Assembly: GCF_000379025.1 (NCBI RefSeq)
Contig: NZ_KB900617.1
Location: 493,547 to 557,546 of the forward strand
Direction: 5' to 3'
Source: Orenia marismortui DSM 5156
GTDB taxonomy: Bacteria; Bacillota; Halanaerobiia; Halobacteroidales; Halobacteroidaceae
Length of the DNA: 64,000 bases
This document shows, one piece after another, positions 53,443 to 63,539 of the stretch. Both the position numbers and the translations under genes were made by a program. The notes beneath the pieces are model-generated. The model saw only the letters and a program-made list of their open reading frames with translations, ran no database searches and had not been told where the DNA came from. Positions within the stretch are counted from its first letter, which is position 1; the number at the start of each line of letters is the position of its first letter.

Positions 53443-54342
53443 TCAACGAAGAACTTCTGGATTTAACAAAGCCTGATAGTTATTCTCTTGATCTAGAATT
53501 CTATCTTGTAAAGCTATAATTACACGTTCAGTTACAAAGATTTCATCCTTAGTTACAACTGTTATCTTATCTGGTCTGAATCCAATTAACATTCCATTAT
53601 GTTTTCCAATAGATGAAAAAGGAATTAATCTAAACCTACTAGACCAAGGTGTATCAGTCATTTCATTTAATAACTTACTACTGTCATCTTTGTATAAATA
53701 AAAAGCATCTTTTACTTGATCTGGAATAACATCTAACATAGCTTCAATTTCAACAACTACAACAGGTACTCTAGTTAATGGATCTTGTAACTGGTTACCT
53801 GTATCAACTAATGCTTTAACTTTTAGTAGCCTCTCATCAAATTTAATAATAATTGGTATACAAAATATATCAGGTAGTAATTTGTACTGAATAAACATCC
53901 AACCAAATTTACCTATAATGATTATTAATAAAAATCCTAAAATAATAATCCATAAATTATCTGGTGAAATATTTAATACCTGAGCCAAATTATCTAAAGG
54001 ACTTCCTCCAGTCAAATTATATAGAGCAAAGATAGCACCAGCTGTAACAAAAGTTATTAAATAAAAATATCCAATAGTTTTCACAAGCTGCTTACGGGAT
54101 AATGGAGCAAAAGCAATTAAGATCATAATTATTGAAATTAAAAAATGAATATAAATTCTATTTAAAAACCTGAATTGAGGTAAAATAATTATAATTGTAT
54201 AAACTGTAGCCAACACAGAGGTTATTAATAATCTCCAAATACTATACTCTAAATCAGATAATTTAGCTGAAGCCCATAAAATCAAATAATTCATTATTAA
54301 GTTAATAAAAGATAAAAGATCTAAATACACAACTAGCTTCAT
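53443..54342 (-). CDS. spoIIGA: Sporulation sigma-E processing peptidase
   Basis: A 299-residue membrane-bound aspartic protease. Five N-terminal membrane segments (residues 1-150) are followed by a soluble domain with the catalytic Asp in VKALVDTGNQLQDP. SpoIIR triggers it to mature sigma-E. It is co-directional with sigE and starts 147 bases after the terminator that follows ftsZ's stop. Confidence 0.95.
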   Translation of the reverse strand: MKLVVYLDLLSFINLIMNYLILWASAKLSDLEYSIWRLLITSVLATVYTIIIILPQFRFLNRIYIHFLISIIMILIAFAPLSRKQLVKTIGYFYLITFVTAGAIFALYNLTGGSPLDNLAQVLNISPDNLWIIILGFLLIIIIGKFGWMFIQYKLLPDIFCIPIIIKFDERLLKVKALVDTGNQLQDPLTRVPVVVVEIEAMLDVIPDQVKDAFYLYKDDSSKLLNEMTDTPWSSRFRLIPFSSIGKHNGMLIGFRPDKITVVTKDEIFVTERVIIALQDRILDQENNYQALLNPEVLR

Positions 54343-54468
54343 TTAATATAATCACCTGCTTCACTCCCTTATTAACAAGTATATTATTATAATTTTAAAA
54401 TATAACTAAAATTTTTAGATAAAAATACAAAATAAAATCTATTTTAGTTTTTTTATGTCGAAATAAAA

Positions 54469-54498
54469 AAATCTCGATACCCCTTGGTATCGAGATTT
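54469..54498 (-). terminator. Terminator downstream of ftsZ
   Basis: AAATCTCGATACC (54469-54481) and GGTATCGAGATTT (54486-54498), a 13-bp perfect stem with a CCTT loop. The minus-strand tail is TTTTTATTTCG. It separates ftsZ from the spoIIGA-sigE unit. Confidence 0.92.
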
Positions 54499-54501
54499 AA
54501 A

Positions 54502-55617
54502 CTAAATTTTTCTATTTCTTCTTAAAAAAGCAGGAATATCCAAGTCATCATTGGAAAAAGGCTTTATATTCAAATCATTATTACTCACAACTTCTTGCTC
54601 TTCTTCCTCTTCTTTTTTAGCAACTGTGTTATTTGGTTGAGCCTCTTTATTATTAGTCTTATCTTCTTGATCAAATCCAGTAGCAATAACTGTTACTTTT
54701 ATTTCATTTTCTAGACTTTCATCTACAACTGTACCTAAGATTATATTTGCTTCAGGGTCAGCTACTTCAGAAATTACTTTAGCTGCTTCATTAGTTTCAT
54801 GTAAGCCTAAATCTTTGCCACCAGTAATATTAAGTAATACTCCTTTAGCTCCCTCAATAGAAGCTTCTAATAAAGGAGAAGCTATTGCAGCCTTAGCAGC
54901 ATCTGCAGCTCTATTATCTCCTGTAGCCCTTCCTATTCCCATTAAAGCAGAGCCCGCATCAGTCATAATAGTCTTTACATCTGCAAAGTCTAAGTTAATT
55001 AAACCAGTAATAGTAATTAAATCAGAAATACCCTGTACACCTTGTCTTAGTACATCATCTGAAGTTTTAAATGCATCTATCAAAGTTGTTTGTTTCTCCA
55101 CAACTTCTAATAACCTATCATTAGGAATTATAATCAAAGTATCTACTTTATCTTTTAAATTTTTAATACCTAATTGAGCCTTTTGCATTCTTTGTCGTCC
55201 TTCAACTGTAAAAGGCTTTGTAACTACTCCAACTGTTAGAGCGCCAGATTCTTTAGCAACCTCAGCAACCACTGGAGCTGCACCAGTACCAGTTCCACCA
55301 CCCATACCAGCTGTAATAAATACCATATCTGATCCACTTAAAGCCTCTGCAATCATTTCACGACTCTCTTCGGCAGCTTCTTGCCCTATTTCAGGATTAG
55401 CTCCTGCTCCTAAACCATTAGTTAACTTCTCTCCTATCTTAAGTGTTACTTCTGCCCTTGAGGCAACTAAAGCCTGACCATCAGTATTTACTGCAATAAA
55501 TTCAACACCTTTTAAACCAGATTCTATCATTCTATTGACAGCATTATTACCACCGCCACCAACTCCAACTACTTTTATATTGGCAAATTGCCCCATTTCA
55601 GAACCAAATTCAAACAT
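54502..55617 (-). CDS. ftsZ: Cell division protein FtsZ
   Basis: A 371-residue tubulin-like GTPase that forms the Z ring. The GTP-binding signature [10 protein letters not shown] lies near residue 105, and the N-terminal [18 protein letters not shown] is intact. The C-terminal tail, after an acidic linker, is [11 protein letters not shown], which binds FtsA. Start ATG at 55617 (a TTG one codon earlier is ignored) after GGGAGGAG. It follows ftsA by 25 bases. Confidence 0.98.
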   Translation of the reverse strand: MFEFGSEMGQFANIKVVGVGGGGNNAVNRMIESGLKGVEFIAVNTDGQALVASRAEVTLKIGEKLTNGLGAGANPEIGQEAAEESREMIAEALSGSDMVFITAGMGGGTGTGAAPVVAEVAKESGALTVGVVTKPFTVEGRQRMQKAQLGIKNLKDKVDTLIIIPNDRLLEVVEKQTTLIDAFKTSDDVLRQGVQGISDLITITGLINLDFADVKTIMTDAGSALMGIGRATGDNRAADAAKAAIASPLLEASIEGAKGVLLNITGGKDLGLHETNEAAKVISEVADPEANIILGTVVDESLENEIKVTVIATGFDQEDKTNNKEAQPNNTVAKKEEEEEQEVVSNNDLNIKPFSNDDLDIPAFLRRNRKI

Positions 55618-55642
55618 CAATACTCCTCCCTTGCTCAGATAA

Positions 55643-56932
55643 TTAGAATATATTTCTAAACCATTTACCTACTTTGTCAAATAGCTCTTTAATTACTTGG
55701 TCTTCCTCTATATCTCCTAGAGAACTATTTTCTTCAAAAGTTTCTGCTCCATAGTGGACTAAACCAACACCAGTAGAAAAGATAGCTCCATTATCTTCGG
55801 AAAATTGGGTATAACCTTCACCAATATCATAAATAGAACCATCTAAATATTCAAGTATACTATCTATATTAGCAGGTACACCAATTCTAACTGGTAAACC
55901 TAATTTCTTAGATGCCAACTCAGGAATTCCATTCAATAAAGATCCACCACCAGTTACAACTACTCCAGCAGGAATTAATCCTTCATACCCCGCTTTATAT
56001 ATCTCTTGTTTTACTAGAGTAAATATCTCATCTACTCTAGGTTCAATAATATCACACAACAGTTTACGAGAAATAGTTCTTGATTTTTTTCCACAAGTAT
56101 CTAATACTTCAATCTTTTCGTTTTCATCAATCAGACTAGCACTAGCACATCCATATTGAATTTTTAACCGTTCAGCATTATGCATTGGAGTTCTCATCCC
56201 TACAGCTATATCACTAGTAACATGGTCACCACCAACAGGTAAAATAGACGTATACCAAATACTGCCTTCTTTAAAGATTGCAATATCTGTAGTCCCTCCA
56301 CCCATATCTACTAATACTACACCTAAATCTTTTTCGCTAGATGACAATATGGCTTTGCTTGCAGCTAATGGTTGTAATACAATTCCTTCTACACCCAAAT
56401 TAGCCTGATTAACACTTTTTACTAAATTTTGAATAGATGTTACAGAGCCAGTAACAATATGAGTTTCTGCCTCTAACCTAACCCCAGACATTCCTAACGG
56501 ATACTTAATATCTTTACAGCCATCCACAATAAACTCACGAGGTAAAACATGAATTATTTCACGTTCTGGGGGAATAGAAATAATTTTAGTAGCCTCAATA
56601 ACACGTTCAATATCATTTCTAGTGATCTCTTTATTTTCACCTGTTACTGCTACTACACCATGACTATTATTAGATGAGATATGTGAGCCAGCAATTCCAA
56701 CAAAGACTGCTTCTAACTCTACACCAGCCATTCTCTCCGCTTTAACTACTGCTTTCTCAATAGAAGATACAGTATCATCTATATCAACAACCATACCTTT
56801 TTTTAATCCAGTAGAAGGGCTGGTACCAATACCAATTATCTCTGGATCTTTATTTTCATTAATTTCAGCAATAATTGTACAAACTTTGGTAGTTCCTACA
56901 TCAATACCAGCAATTATATTTCTACGTGCCAC
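55643..56932 (-). CDS. ftsA: Cell division protein FtsA
   Basis: A 429-residue actin-like ATPase that tethers FtsZ to the membrane. [17 protein letters not shown] (residues 7-23) is the phosphate-1 motif, and [16 protein letters not shown] is phosphate 2. The C-terminal amphipathic helix is [10 protein letters not shown]. It starts with GTG after GGGGGG. It is a normal dcw-cluster neighbour of ftsQ and ftsZ. Confidence 0.97.
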   Translation of the reverse strand: MARRNIIAGIDVGTTKVCTIIAEINENKDPEIIGIGTSPSTGLKKGMVVDIDDTVSSIEKAVVKAERMAGVELEAVFVGIAGSHISSNNSHGVVAVTGENKEITRNDIERVIEATKIISIPPEREIIHVLPREFIVDGCKDIKYPLGMSGVRLEAETHIVTGSVTSIQNLVKSVNQANLGVEGIVLQPLAASKAILSSSEKDLGVVLVDMGGGTTDIAIFKEGSIWYTSILPVGGDHVTSDIAVGMRTPMHNAERLKIQYGCASASLIDENEKIEVLDTCGKKSRTISRKLLCDIIEPRVDEIFTLVKQEIYKAGYEGLIPAGVVVTGGGSLLNGIPELASKKLGLPVRIGVPANIDSILEYLDGSIYDIGEGYTQFSEDNGAIFSTGVGLVHYGAETFEENSSLGDIEEDQVIKELFDKVGKWFRNIF

Positions 56933-57061
56933 TAAAAGCCCCCCTTTCTATAAAAATTAATATTTTTATTTGAAATCGAAATCTATATATAGTTCTTTTT
57001 AATGTTAATTTCAACAAATATATTTAATTTCCTCTTTTCAGAACTATATTTTCTTGAAAAA

Positions 57062-57769
57062 CTATTTTTCTAATTTAACAACAGTATTATTTTTATACCT
57101 CAAATCTATATATTTTACTTTCTTTGCTTGAGATTTGAGGTCATTATAAACAGAAATAAATATCTGAGCTTTAGTTTTAGTATCAAATTTTTTCCCTAAC
57201 TTTACAACTCCACCACCCAGTAAATATAGCTCAATACCCTTATCCTTAGAAATATTAAGTTCAGATACTTCTTTTAATATCTGATCTGATAACAAATCTA
57301 AGTAATCTATGGCTAATTTAAGTTCAGTAGTAAATTTAACCTTATCATCATGATTAGCAATCTTCACTCCAGTAATAAGAGGTAAATCCCATTCAGCTAA
57401 ATTTTTGCTTGTAGCTATAACCCATCCTTGATTATCAATTATTTGATAAGATGACTTAAGACCTACTATAGCCACAGGACGTCTTTCATTGATTTCTAGG
57501 ATTAATTTGTTAGGCAAATCCCTTTTGACAGCAACACCTTTGACCTGTTGTAAACCCAGTAATCTTTTAGCTATTTCTTGTCTATCTATCTTAAATATAT
57601 TAATATCCTTCACTTTAGAAAAATTAACTATATATTCATCAGACAATAATTTGTTACCAACTATTTCTATTTCTGTCACTAGAAAATAATTAGAATTAAT
57701 TAGACTCAATATAGCAATAACTGATAATACACCAATAGATATCAAATAAATAGTACGATGCTTGTCCAT
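57062..57769 (-). CDS. ftsQ: Cell division protein FtsQ/DivIB
   Basis: A 235-residue bitopic membrane protein. One transmembrane helix (YLISIGVLSVIAILSLI, residues 8-24) is followed by the POTRA domain beginning at VTEIEIVGNKLLSDEYIV, then the FtsQ beta-domain. It belongs to the divisome core. Start ATG 57769 after GAGGTGG. A terminator upstream, after ddl, suggests that ftsQ-ftsA-ftsZ has its own promoter. Confidence 0.93.
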   Translation of the reverse strand: MDKHRTIYLISIGVLSVIAILSLINSNYFLVTEIEIVGNKLLSDEYIVNFSKVKDINIFKIDRQEIAKRLLGLQQVKGVAVKRDLPNKLILEINERRPVAIVGLKSSYQIIDNQGWVIATSKNLAEWDLPLITGVKIANHDDKVKFTTELKLAIDYLDLLSDQILKEVSELNISKDKGIELYLLGGGVVKLGKKFDTKTKAQIFISVYNDLKSQAKKVKYIDLRYKNNTVVKLEK

Positions 57770-57863
57770 ACTGCCACCTCATCTAAAAATATAATGGACT
57801 CTTCAACTACATTGTAACAGAAAACCCAAAAAAAGTTAAATGTTTTTTATATAAATTAAATAA

Positions 57864-57897
57864 AAATTAAGAGTTAGTTAATACTAACTCTTAATTT
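57864..57897 (-). terminator. Terminator between ddl and ftsQ
   Basis: AAATTAAGAGTTAGT (57864-57878) and ACTAACTCTTAATTT (57883-57897) form a 15-bp perfect stem with a TAAT loop, starting four bases after the ddl stop. T-rich sequence follows on the minus strand. Confidence 0.88.
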
Positions 57898-57900
57898 AAA

Positions 57901-58836
57901 CTAATTTAAAGCATATTCTAATATCATAACTACTAATTTATCAAAATCAATTCCTATGGCTTCGGCTGCCTGGGGAAGAAGACTTGTTTCAGTCATTCCA
58001 GGAATAGTATTTACTTCTAATACATATGCCTCACCTTCAGAATTAACTCTTAAATCAACTCTTGCCATTCCTTTACACTTAAGAGCTTTATAAGCCTTTA
58101 GAGCCAATTCCTCTGATTGCCTATATACAGCTTCATCCAATTTAGCTGGTATAATAAACTCTGTCATACCTTTAGTATATTTAGCCTGAAAATCATAGAT
58201 TCCTTCTTTTGGCTTAATTTCGATAATAGGTAAAACTTGAGGTTCTTCATTTCCTAATAGAGCAATAGTTATTTCCCTACCTGCTATATATTCTTCCACT
58301 AAAACTTCTTTATCATACTTTAAAGCCTCTTGAAAAGCATCTATTAATCTATCTTTCTGATCGACTATTGATAAACCAATACTTGACCCTTCCAAAGAAG
58401 GCTTTATAACTACAGGTAAGCCTAAATCTGATATTAATTTATCTTTGCTTTCTTCTAAATCATCCATACTATCAGAATTTAAAATTAAAAATTTGGGAGT
58501 ACTGATATTTAAATGTTCAAAGATTCTTTTGGACATAATCTTATCCATAGCTAGAGCACTTGATAACACTCCAGATCCAGTATAATCAATTTCTTCCAAT
58601 TCGAGTAATCCTTGAATAGTACCATCCTCACCATAACGACCATGTAAAGCAATAAACGCTATATCTATATCATTTTCTATTAGTGTGTTATGAAAATTAT
58701 TCTTTGGATCAATATCAATTGTGTTATATCCTTGTCGATTCAGTGAATCTAATATAGCTTTACCGGTTTTTAAAGAAATTTCTCTTTCAGCAGATTTTCC
58801 ACCTCTAATAACAGCAATTTTTTTATCCTTCAACAT
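57901..58836 (-). CDS. ddl: D-alanine--D-alanine ligase
   Basis: A 311-residue ATP-grasp ligase that makes D-Ala-D-Ala for peptidoglycan. The N-terminal VIRGGKSAEREISLKTGKA (residues 9-27), the ATP-grasp GRYGEDGTIQGLLE and the C-terminal VLEVNTIPGMTETSLLPQAA are family motifs. Start ATG after AGAGGTG. It lies 17 bases from murA. Confidence 0.96.
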   Translation of the reverse strand: MLKDKKIAVIRGGKSAEREISLKTGKAILDSLNRQGYNTIDIDPKNNFHNTLIENDIDIAFIALHGRYGEDGTIQGLLELEEIDYTGSGVLSSALAMDKIMSKRIFEHLNISTPKFLILNSDSMDDLEESKDKLISDLGLPVVIKPSLEGSSIGLSIVDQKDRLIDAFQEALKYDKEVLVEEYIAGREITIALLGNEEPQVLPIIEIKPKEGIYDFQAKYTKGMTEFIIPAKLDEAVYRQSEELALKAYKALKCKGMARVDLRVNSEGEAYVLEVNTIPGMTETSLLPQAAEAIGIDFDKLVVMILEYALN

Positions 58837-58853
58837 TTATGTATCACCTCTCA

Positions 58854-60104
58854 TCACTCTTTTCGAGATATATTAGCACCTAAATCACTTAACTTCTCAG
58901 TCAAAAACTCATAACCTCGATCAATATGATAAATATTTTCAACCTGTGTCTTACCTTCTGAAGCTAATCCTGCTAAAACCAAAGCAGCTCCAGCTCTTAA
59001 ATCAGTTGCTTCTACGGTGGTTCCGGATAACTTTTCTACACCTGTAATAATTGCTGAGTTACCTTCAATCTTAACTTCAGCTCCCATTCTACGCAATTCA
59101 TCAGCATGTTTTAATCTATTTTCAAAAATAGTTTCAGTAATTACACTAGTTCCTTTAGCTATTGATAAAAAAGTCATAAACTGAGCTTGCATATCAGTAG
59201 CAAATCCAGGGTAAGGTAAAGTTTTTACATTTACCCCCTTCCAATTATCTTGGCCAATTACTCTAATTTGGTCTCCATCTACTTTAAGATTTATTCCCGC
59301 TTCAGTTAATTTAGCTATAACTGCCTCTATATGTTCAGGAATAACATCCTTAACTAAAACATCCCCTCTAGTAATAGCCGCAGCTACTAAGAAAGTTCCT
59401 GCTTCAATTCTATCAGGAATAACTTGATACTCTACAGGATGTAACTTCTTAACTCCTTTTATTTTAATAACATCTGTTCCAGCACCTCGAACGTTAGCTC
59501 CTAACTGATTTAAGAAGTTTTGCAAATCTACAATTTCCGGTTCTCTTGCTGCATTATAAATTAAGGTCTTCCCTTCGGCTCTAGTTGCAGCCATCATAAT
59601 ATTTTCTGTAGCACCTACGCTAGGAAAATCCAAGTGTATCTCTGCTCCTGTTAATTTTTTAGCTTTTCCTTCTAAAAAACCATGTCCTTGTTTAAATTCC
59701 ACACCTAACGCTTTTAGTCCTTTTAAATGTAGATCAATCGGTCTTGTTCCAATACTACACCCGCCTGGTTGTGAAATCTTAAACTGACCAAAGCGAGCTA
59801 CAAGTGGACCCATTAAAAAAACTGTAGCTCTCATTTTTCTCATTAGAGATTCAGGTATCTCATAAGAACTCAGTCCTTTATTATCAATAATTAATTTATC
59901 TTCTTCTTCCTTTACTTTAGCACCCAAAGTGGTTAAAACTTCTTGCATTACTTTAACATCACGTAAATGCGGTACTCTTCCTATAGTACATTCTCCTTCA
60001 GCCAACACAGTCCCAGCTAAAATTGGTAAAACTGCATTCTTAGCTCCACTGATTTGGACTTCACCTTGAAGATGTTGCCCTCCATTAATTATAAATTTCC
60101 CCAA
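58854..60104 (-). CDS. murA: UDP-N-acetylglucosamine 1-carboxyvinyltransferase MurA
   Basis: A 416-residue EPSP-synthase-fold enzyme for the first committed step of peptidoglycan synthesis. The catalytic Cys lies in ISQPGGCSIGTRPIDLHLKG, and the N-terminal IINGGQHLQGEVQISGAKNA is intact. I take the TTG at 60104 as start because GGGGAGG lies 8 bases before it; a GTG at 60113 overlaps that site. The fosfomycin-target Cys is present. Confidence 0.96.
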   Translation of the reverse strand: MGKFIINGGQHLQGEVQISGAKNAVLPILAGTVLAEGECTIGRVPHLRDVKVMQEVLTTLGAKVKEEEDKLIIDNKGLSSYEIPESLMRKMRATVFLMGPLVARFGQFKISQPGGCSIGTRPIDLHLKGLKALGVEFKQGHGFLEGKAKKLTGAEIHLDFPSVGATENIMMAATRAEGKTLIYNAAREPEIVDLQNFLNQLGANVRGAGTDVIKIKGVKKLHPVEYQVIPDRIEAGTFLVAAAITRGDVLVKDVIPEHIEAVIAKLTEAGINLKVDGDQIRVIGQDNWKGVNVKTLPYPGFATDMQAQFMTFLSIAKGTSVITETIFENRLKHADELRRMGAEVKIEGNSAIITGVEKLSGTTVEATDLRAGAALVLAGLASEGKTQVENIYHIDRGYEFLTEKLSDLGANISRKE

Positions 60105-60122
60105 TTTTTTCACCTCCCCTTT

Positions 60123-61028
60123 CTAACCTAAATAAATAATTTCTGGTATCAAATTAACACCAAATTTATCAAAAACTATTTTTTTAACTTGTTCAATTAA
60201 CTCTAAAACATTTCTTGCAGTAGCATTTCCTAAATTTATAATAAAGTTAGCATGTTTAGTAGAGACTTGGGCATCGCCAACTCTTAAACCTTTACAACCA
60301 GCTTTATCAATCAGTCTTCCTGCTGAATCATTGACAGGATTTTTAAAGATACAACCTGCATTAGGATGTGACAGAGGTTGTGTAGTCTTTCGCTTTTTTA
60401 AAAGCTTTAATGTTTCTGCTTTTATATCTTCAGCATCTCTGGGAATTAAATCTAATTCTGCTTGAATTATAATCTCTTTACTATCTTGAAATCTGCTTTT
60501 TCTATAAGCAAATAATAGTTCATCTCTATTATAATCTTTTATTTCTCCAGTTGGAAGTAATGATTTTAGATTGACAATTAAATCACCTATTGACCTTAAA
60601 TCACCTATACCTGCATTCATAACAATTGCCCCACCCAAAGTAGCTGGTAATCCAGCTGCAAACTCTAAACCACTCAAACCCATCTTAGATGCTTTATTAG
60701 CTAACAACGGGAGACTAACACTGGCATCAGATATTAGTCTATTACCAACAAAATCTATCCTAGAATCTTTTTTGGGTAATCTAATAACAATATTTGAAAT
60801 ACCTTTATCACTAATTAACAGATTACTTCCATTTCCAATACAGTAGTACGAAAGTTTATTTTTATAAAGATATGTAAGTAATTTTTGTAATTCTTTATAA
60901 TTCTCAGGAATAACCAATATTTCAGCAGGGCCGCCAATTTTAAATGAAGTATATTTCTTTAATGGTTCATTAAATAATACCTGTCCTTTTATGAATTCTG
61001 ATATCTCTTCTTTATATTCTATTCTCAT
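60123..61028 (-). CDS. murB: UDP-N-acetylenolpyruvoylglucosamine reductase MurB
   Basis: A 301-residue FAD-dependent reductase that completes UDP-MurNAc. TSFKIGGPAEILVIPENYKE is the FAD-binding start, and the later SHPNAGCIFKNP with its flanking loop is family-typical of type II MurB. Start ATG 61028 after GGGGTGG; the longer frame from 61055 includes the ribosome binding site. It lies 18 bases upstream of murA. Confidence 0.95.
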   Translation of the reverse strand: MRIEYKEEISEFIKGQVLFNEPLKKYTSFKIGGPAEILVIPENYKELQKLLTYLYKNKLSYYCIGNGSNLLISDKGISNIVIRLPKKDSRIDFVGNRLISDASVSLPLLANKASKMGLSGLEFAAGLPATLGGAIVMNAGIGDLRSIGDLIVNLKSLLPTGEIKDYNRDELLFAYRKSRFQDSKEIIIQAELDLIPRDAEDIKAETLKLLKKRKTTQPLSHPNAGCIFKNPVNDSAGRLIDKAGCKGLRVGDAQVSTKHANFIINLGNATARNVLELIEQVKKIVFDKFGVNLIPEIIYLG

Positions 61029-61277
61029 ATATAACCACCCCAATTTCACTAACACATCTATCTGCTTTGCTAAAACTACTTCTCTAAATCGATACTAAAT
61101 AAGATTCTCTGATCTAATTATTATGAATACACCTTATAATATGCAATTAAAAATAAATCTGTTAATAATAAAAATAGAAGTCTAATAATTAAATTATTGG
61201 ACAAATAAGCACAAAAAAGAACTTGTCCTATTTAAAAATAAATTTATATACTTAATATTAATAAGCAAAATTATTAT
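61029..61277. other. Gap between murB and murG where murC is often found
   Basis: 249 bases, A+T-rich, with a possible weak hairpin GGACAA (61199-61204) / TTGTCC (61223-61228). No trace of a murC coding frame. Confidence 0.6.
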
Positions 61278-62384
61278 TTACATTGTCAAATTTCTAATAA
61301 TCTTAACTAAATTATCAAGAGCTTCTGGCTTCCCTAGATTTTTACTAGCCCTAGACATAATTAATAACTTATTTTCATCTTGGAATAAAGTACTCACTAG
61401 ATCATATAACTTCTTTCCTGTTAATTCATTATCTAAAATAACTTTGGCAGCACCGTTATTTTCTAAAGAACGCGCATTATACTCTTGATGATTCTCAGAT
61501 GCATAAGGATAAGGAATTAAAATTGCCGGAATACCACAAGCCGTTATTTCAGCTAACCCTGTTGCTCCAGCGCGTGATATAACAAGATCAGCAACAGCCA
61601 AAGCAGCAGACATGTTGTATAAATAGGGTTTAATTATAATATCCCCAACTTCCACACCCTTTATTCCCATACTTTCTGCTTTTTGTATAACACTTTCATA
61701 GCCTTTTTTGCCTGTAATATGCAATAATTGCAAGTCTAGATCCTTAATTTTATCATACAATTCTATAACAGATCGATTAATACTTTCAGCACCTCTACTA
61801 CCCCCAAAAACTAAAATTAATTTCTTATCTCCGTTAATTCCCAATTCCTTAAGAGCTTCTTTTTTAGTTTTTTTCAAAATCTCTAATCTAACTGGATTAC
61901 CAGTTAAAATAGTCTTTTCCTCACTATGAAAATACTTTTTAGCATCACCATTACTCAAAGCAACCTTATCTACAAATCTTGCCAATAATCTATTAGTTAT
62001 ACCAGGGTAAGCATTCTGTTCATGAATCAAAGTAGGAATTTTTCTAAGAGAAGCTGTTAAAACAACAGGTCCACAAACATATCCACCAGTACCAATTACA
62101 ATATCAGGTTTAAAACTCTTAATTATACTTCTAGATTCTAATATTCCTAATCCAGTCTTTAAAAATGATTTGAATAATTTTAAAGATATTTTTCTAGGAA
62201 GACCTTCTACAGTTATAGTCTTTAAATCATAACCCTCTTTAGGAATAATATCAGACTCTAATCCTTTCTCTGTTCCTACAAATAAAATATCAGTATTATC
62301 AAACTTATCTTCCAGTCCTTTAGCTATCGCTAATCCAGGATATATATGTCCTCCTGTTCCCCCACCAGAAATTAATACTTTCAT
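61278..62384 (-). CDS. murG: UDP-GlcNAc:lipid I transferase MurG
   Basis: A 368-residue GT28 glycosyltransferase that makes lipid II at the inner face of the membrane. ISGGGTGGHIYPGLAIAKGL (residues 5-24) is the glycine-rich N-terminal motif, and ISRAGATGLAEITACGIPAI and PYPYASENHQEYNA lie in the UDP-GlcNAc site. Directly downstream of ftsW (13 bases apart). Confidence 0.97.
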   Translation of the reverse strand: MKVLISGGGTGGHIYPGLAIAKGLEDKFDNTDILFVGTEKGLESDIIPKEGYDLKTITVEGLPRKISLKLFKSFLKTGLGILESRSIIKSFKPDIVIGTGGYVCGPVVLTASLRKIPTLIHEQNAYPGITNRLLARFVDKVALSNGDAKKYFHSEEKTILTGNPVRLEILKKTKKEALKELGINGDKKLILVFGGSRGAESINRSVIELYDKIKDLDLQLLHITGKKGYESVIQKAESMGIKGVEVGDIIIKPYLYNMSAALAVADLVISRAGATGLAEITACGIPAILIPYPYASENHQEYNARSLENNGAAKVILDNELTGKKLYDLVSTLFQDENKLLIMSRASKNLGKPEALDNLVKIIRNLTM

Positions 62385-62397
62385 ATATTAGTCACTC

Positions 62398-63495
62398 CTA
62401 ATCTGTAGTAAATCTAGATACATTCAATAAGATACCTACACCAGCTAACATAAATACTAAGGAAGAACCACCATAACTAATAAAAGGTAAGGTTATTCCT
62501 GTAACAGGCATTGATCCACTCACTACAGCCATATTAATAATAGCCTGTAAGGTAATCATAGTTGTAATACCTATCGCTAACATGCACCCAAATAAATCTT
62601 CTGATTTTAAAGCAATCTGTAATCCTCTCCATGCAAATAAAAAGTAAAGAGCTATAACAGTAAATGTACCTACAAAACCAAGTTCCTCACCTAAAACTGA
62701 AAAGATAAAATCTGTTCCTGGTTCAGGAAGGTAAAAGAATTTCTGTCTACTTCTTCCTAAGCCTGCTCCAAATAATCCCCCTGACCCTAATGCATATAAA
62801 GATTGTATAATATGAAAACCAGAACCTAAAGGGTCTTTCCAAGGATCTAAAAATGATAATAATCTTTTTAAACGATAAGGTTCAGTAATAATCATAAAAA
62901 ATATCCCAGGAATACTCAATGAACCCAAACCTATTAAATGTCTCCATTTCGCTCCAGCAGCAACAAACATTACCATAACCGTTGCACCTATAGTTACTGC
63001 TGTTCCCAAATCAGGCTCAGCTAAAATCAAAGCAAACACAACTCCCAATATAAGTAAAGGAGGAAATAATCCCTTCCAAAAACTTTTAATCCGTTTATTC
63101 TTTAAAGACAAATACCGAGACATATAAATAACCATTGATACTTTAGCTATCTCAGATACTTGTAATGGAGGTAAAGGCCCTAAATCAATCCATCTAGTAG
63201 ATCCTTTTACATTTTTCCCTACTCCGGGAACTAAAACCAAAATCAATAATAACATACTCCCCATTAAAATTTTAGGAGACCATTTGATATATCTATGATA
63301 ATCAAACTTCATAAAAAATATCATTACACCTATCCCAATAATTGACCAAAGCAACTGCCGCTTTAAGAAATAAAAACTATCATCATACCTTTGATAAGCT
63401 GAAATTGAAGTAGAACTAAAGACCATTACTACTCCAATACCTAATAAAGTTACTATTACAAAAAAAATTATAAAATCAGGAGCTTTACGATACAT
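62398..63495 (-). CDS. ftsW: Peptidoglycan polymerase FtsW/SpoVE
   Basis: A 365-residue SEDS-family membrane protein with ten segments. KRQLLWSIIGIGVMIFFM, EPDLGTAVTIGATVMVMF and the C-terminal GITLPFISYGGSSLVFMLAG are SEDS hallmarks; the EPDLG aspartate is catalytic. It polymerises glycan strands with a class B PBP at the septum. In spore formers the gene here may serve as SpoVE for cortex synthesis; sequence cannot separate the two roles. Confidence 0.95.
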   Translation of the reverse strand: MYRKAPDFIIFFVIVTLLGIGVVMVFSSTSISAYQRYDDSFYFLKRQLLWSIIGIGVMIFFMKFDYHRYIKWSPKILMGSMLLLILVLVPGVGKNVKGSTRWIDLGPLPPLQVSEIAKVSMVIYMSRYLSLKNKRIKSFWKGLFPPLLILGVVFALILAEPDLGTAVTIGATVMVMFVAAGAKWRHLIGLGSLSIPGIFFMIITEPYRLKRLLSFLDPWKDPLGSGFHIIQSLYALGSGGLFGAGLGRSRQKFFYLPEPGTDFIFSVLGEELGFVGTFTVIALYFLFAWRGLQIALKSEDLFGCMLAIGITTMITLQAIINMAVVSGSMPVTGITLPFISYGGSSLVFMLAGVGILLNVSRFTTD

Positions 63496-63539
63496 AGTAT
63501 TTCCTCCTTATAAAATAGAACCTTAAACCAAGCCATTAA

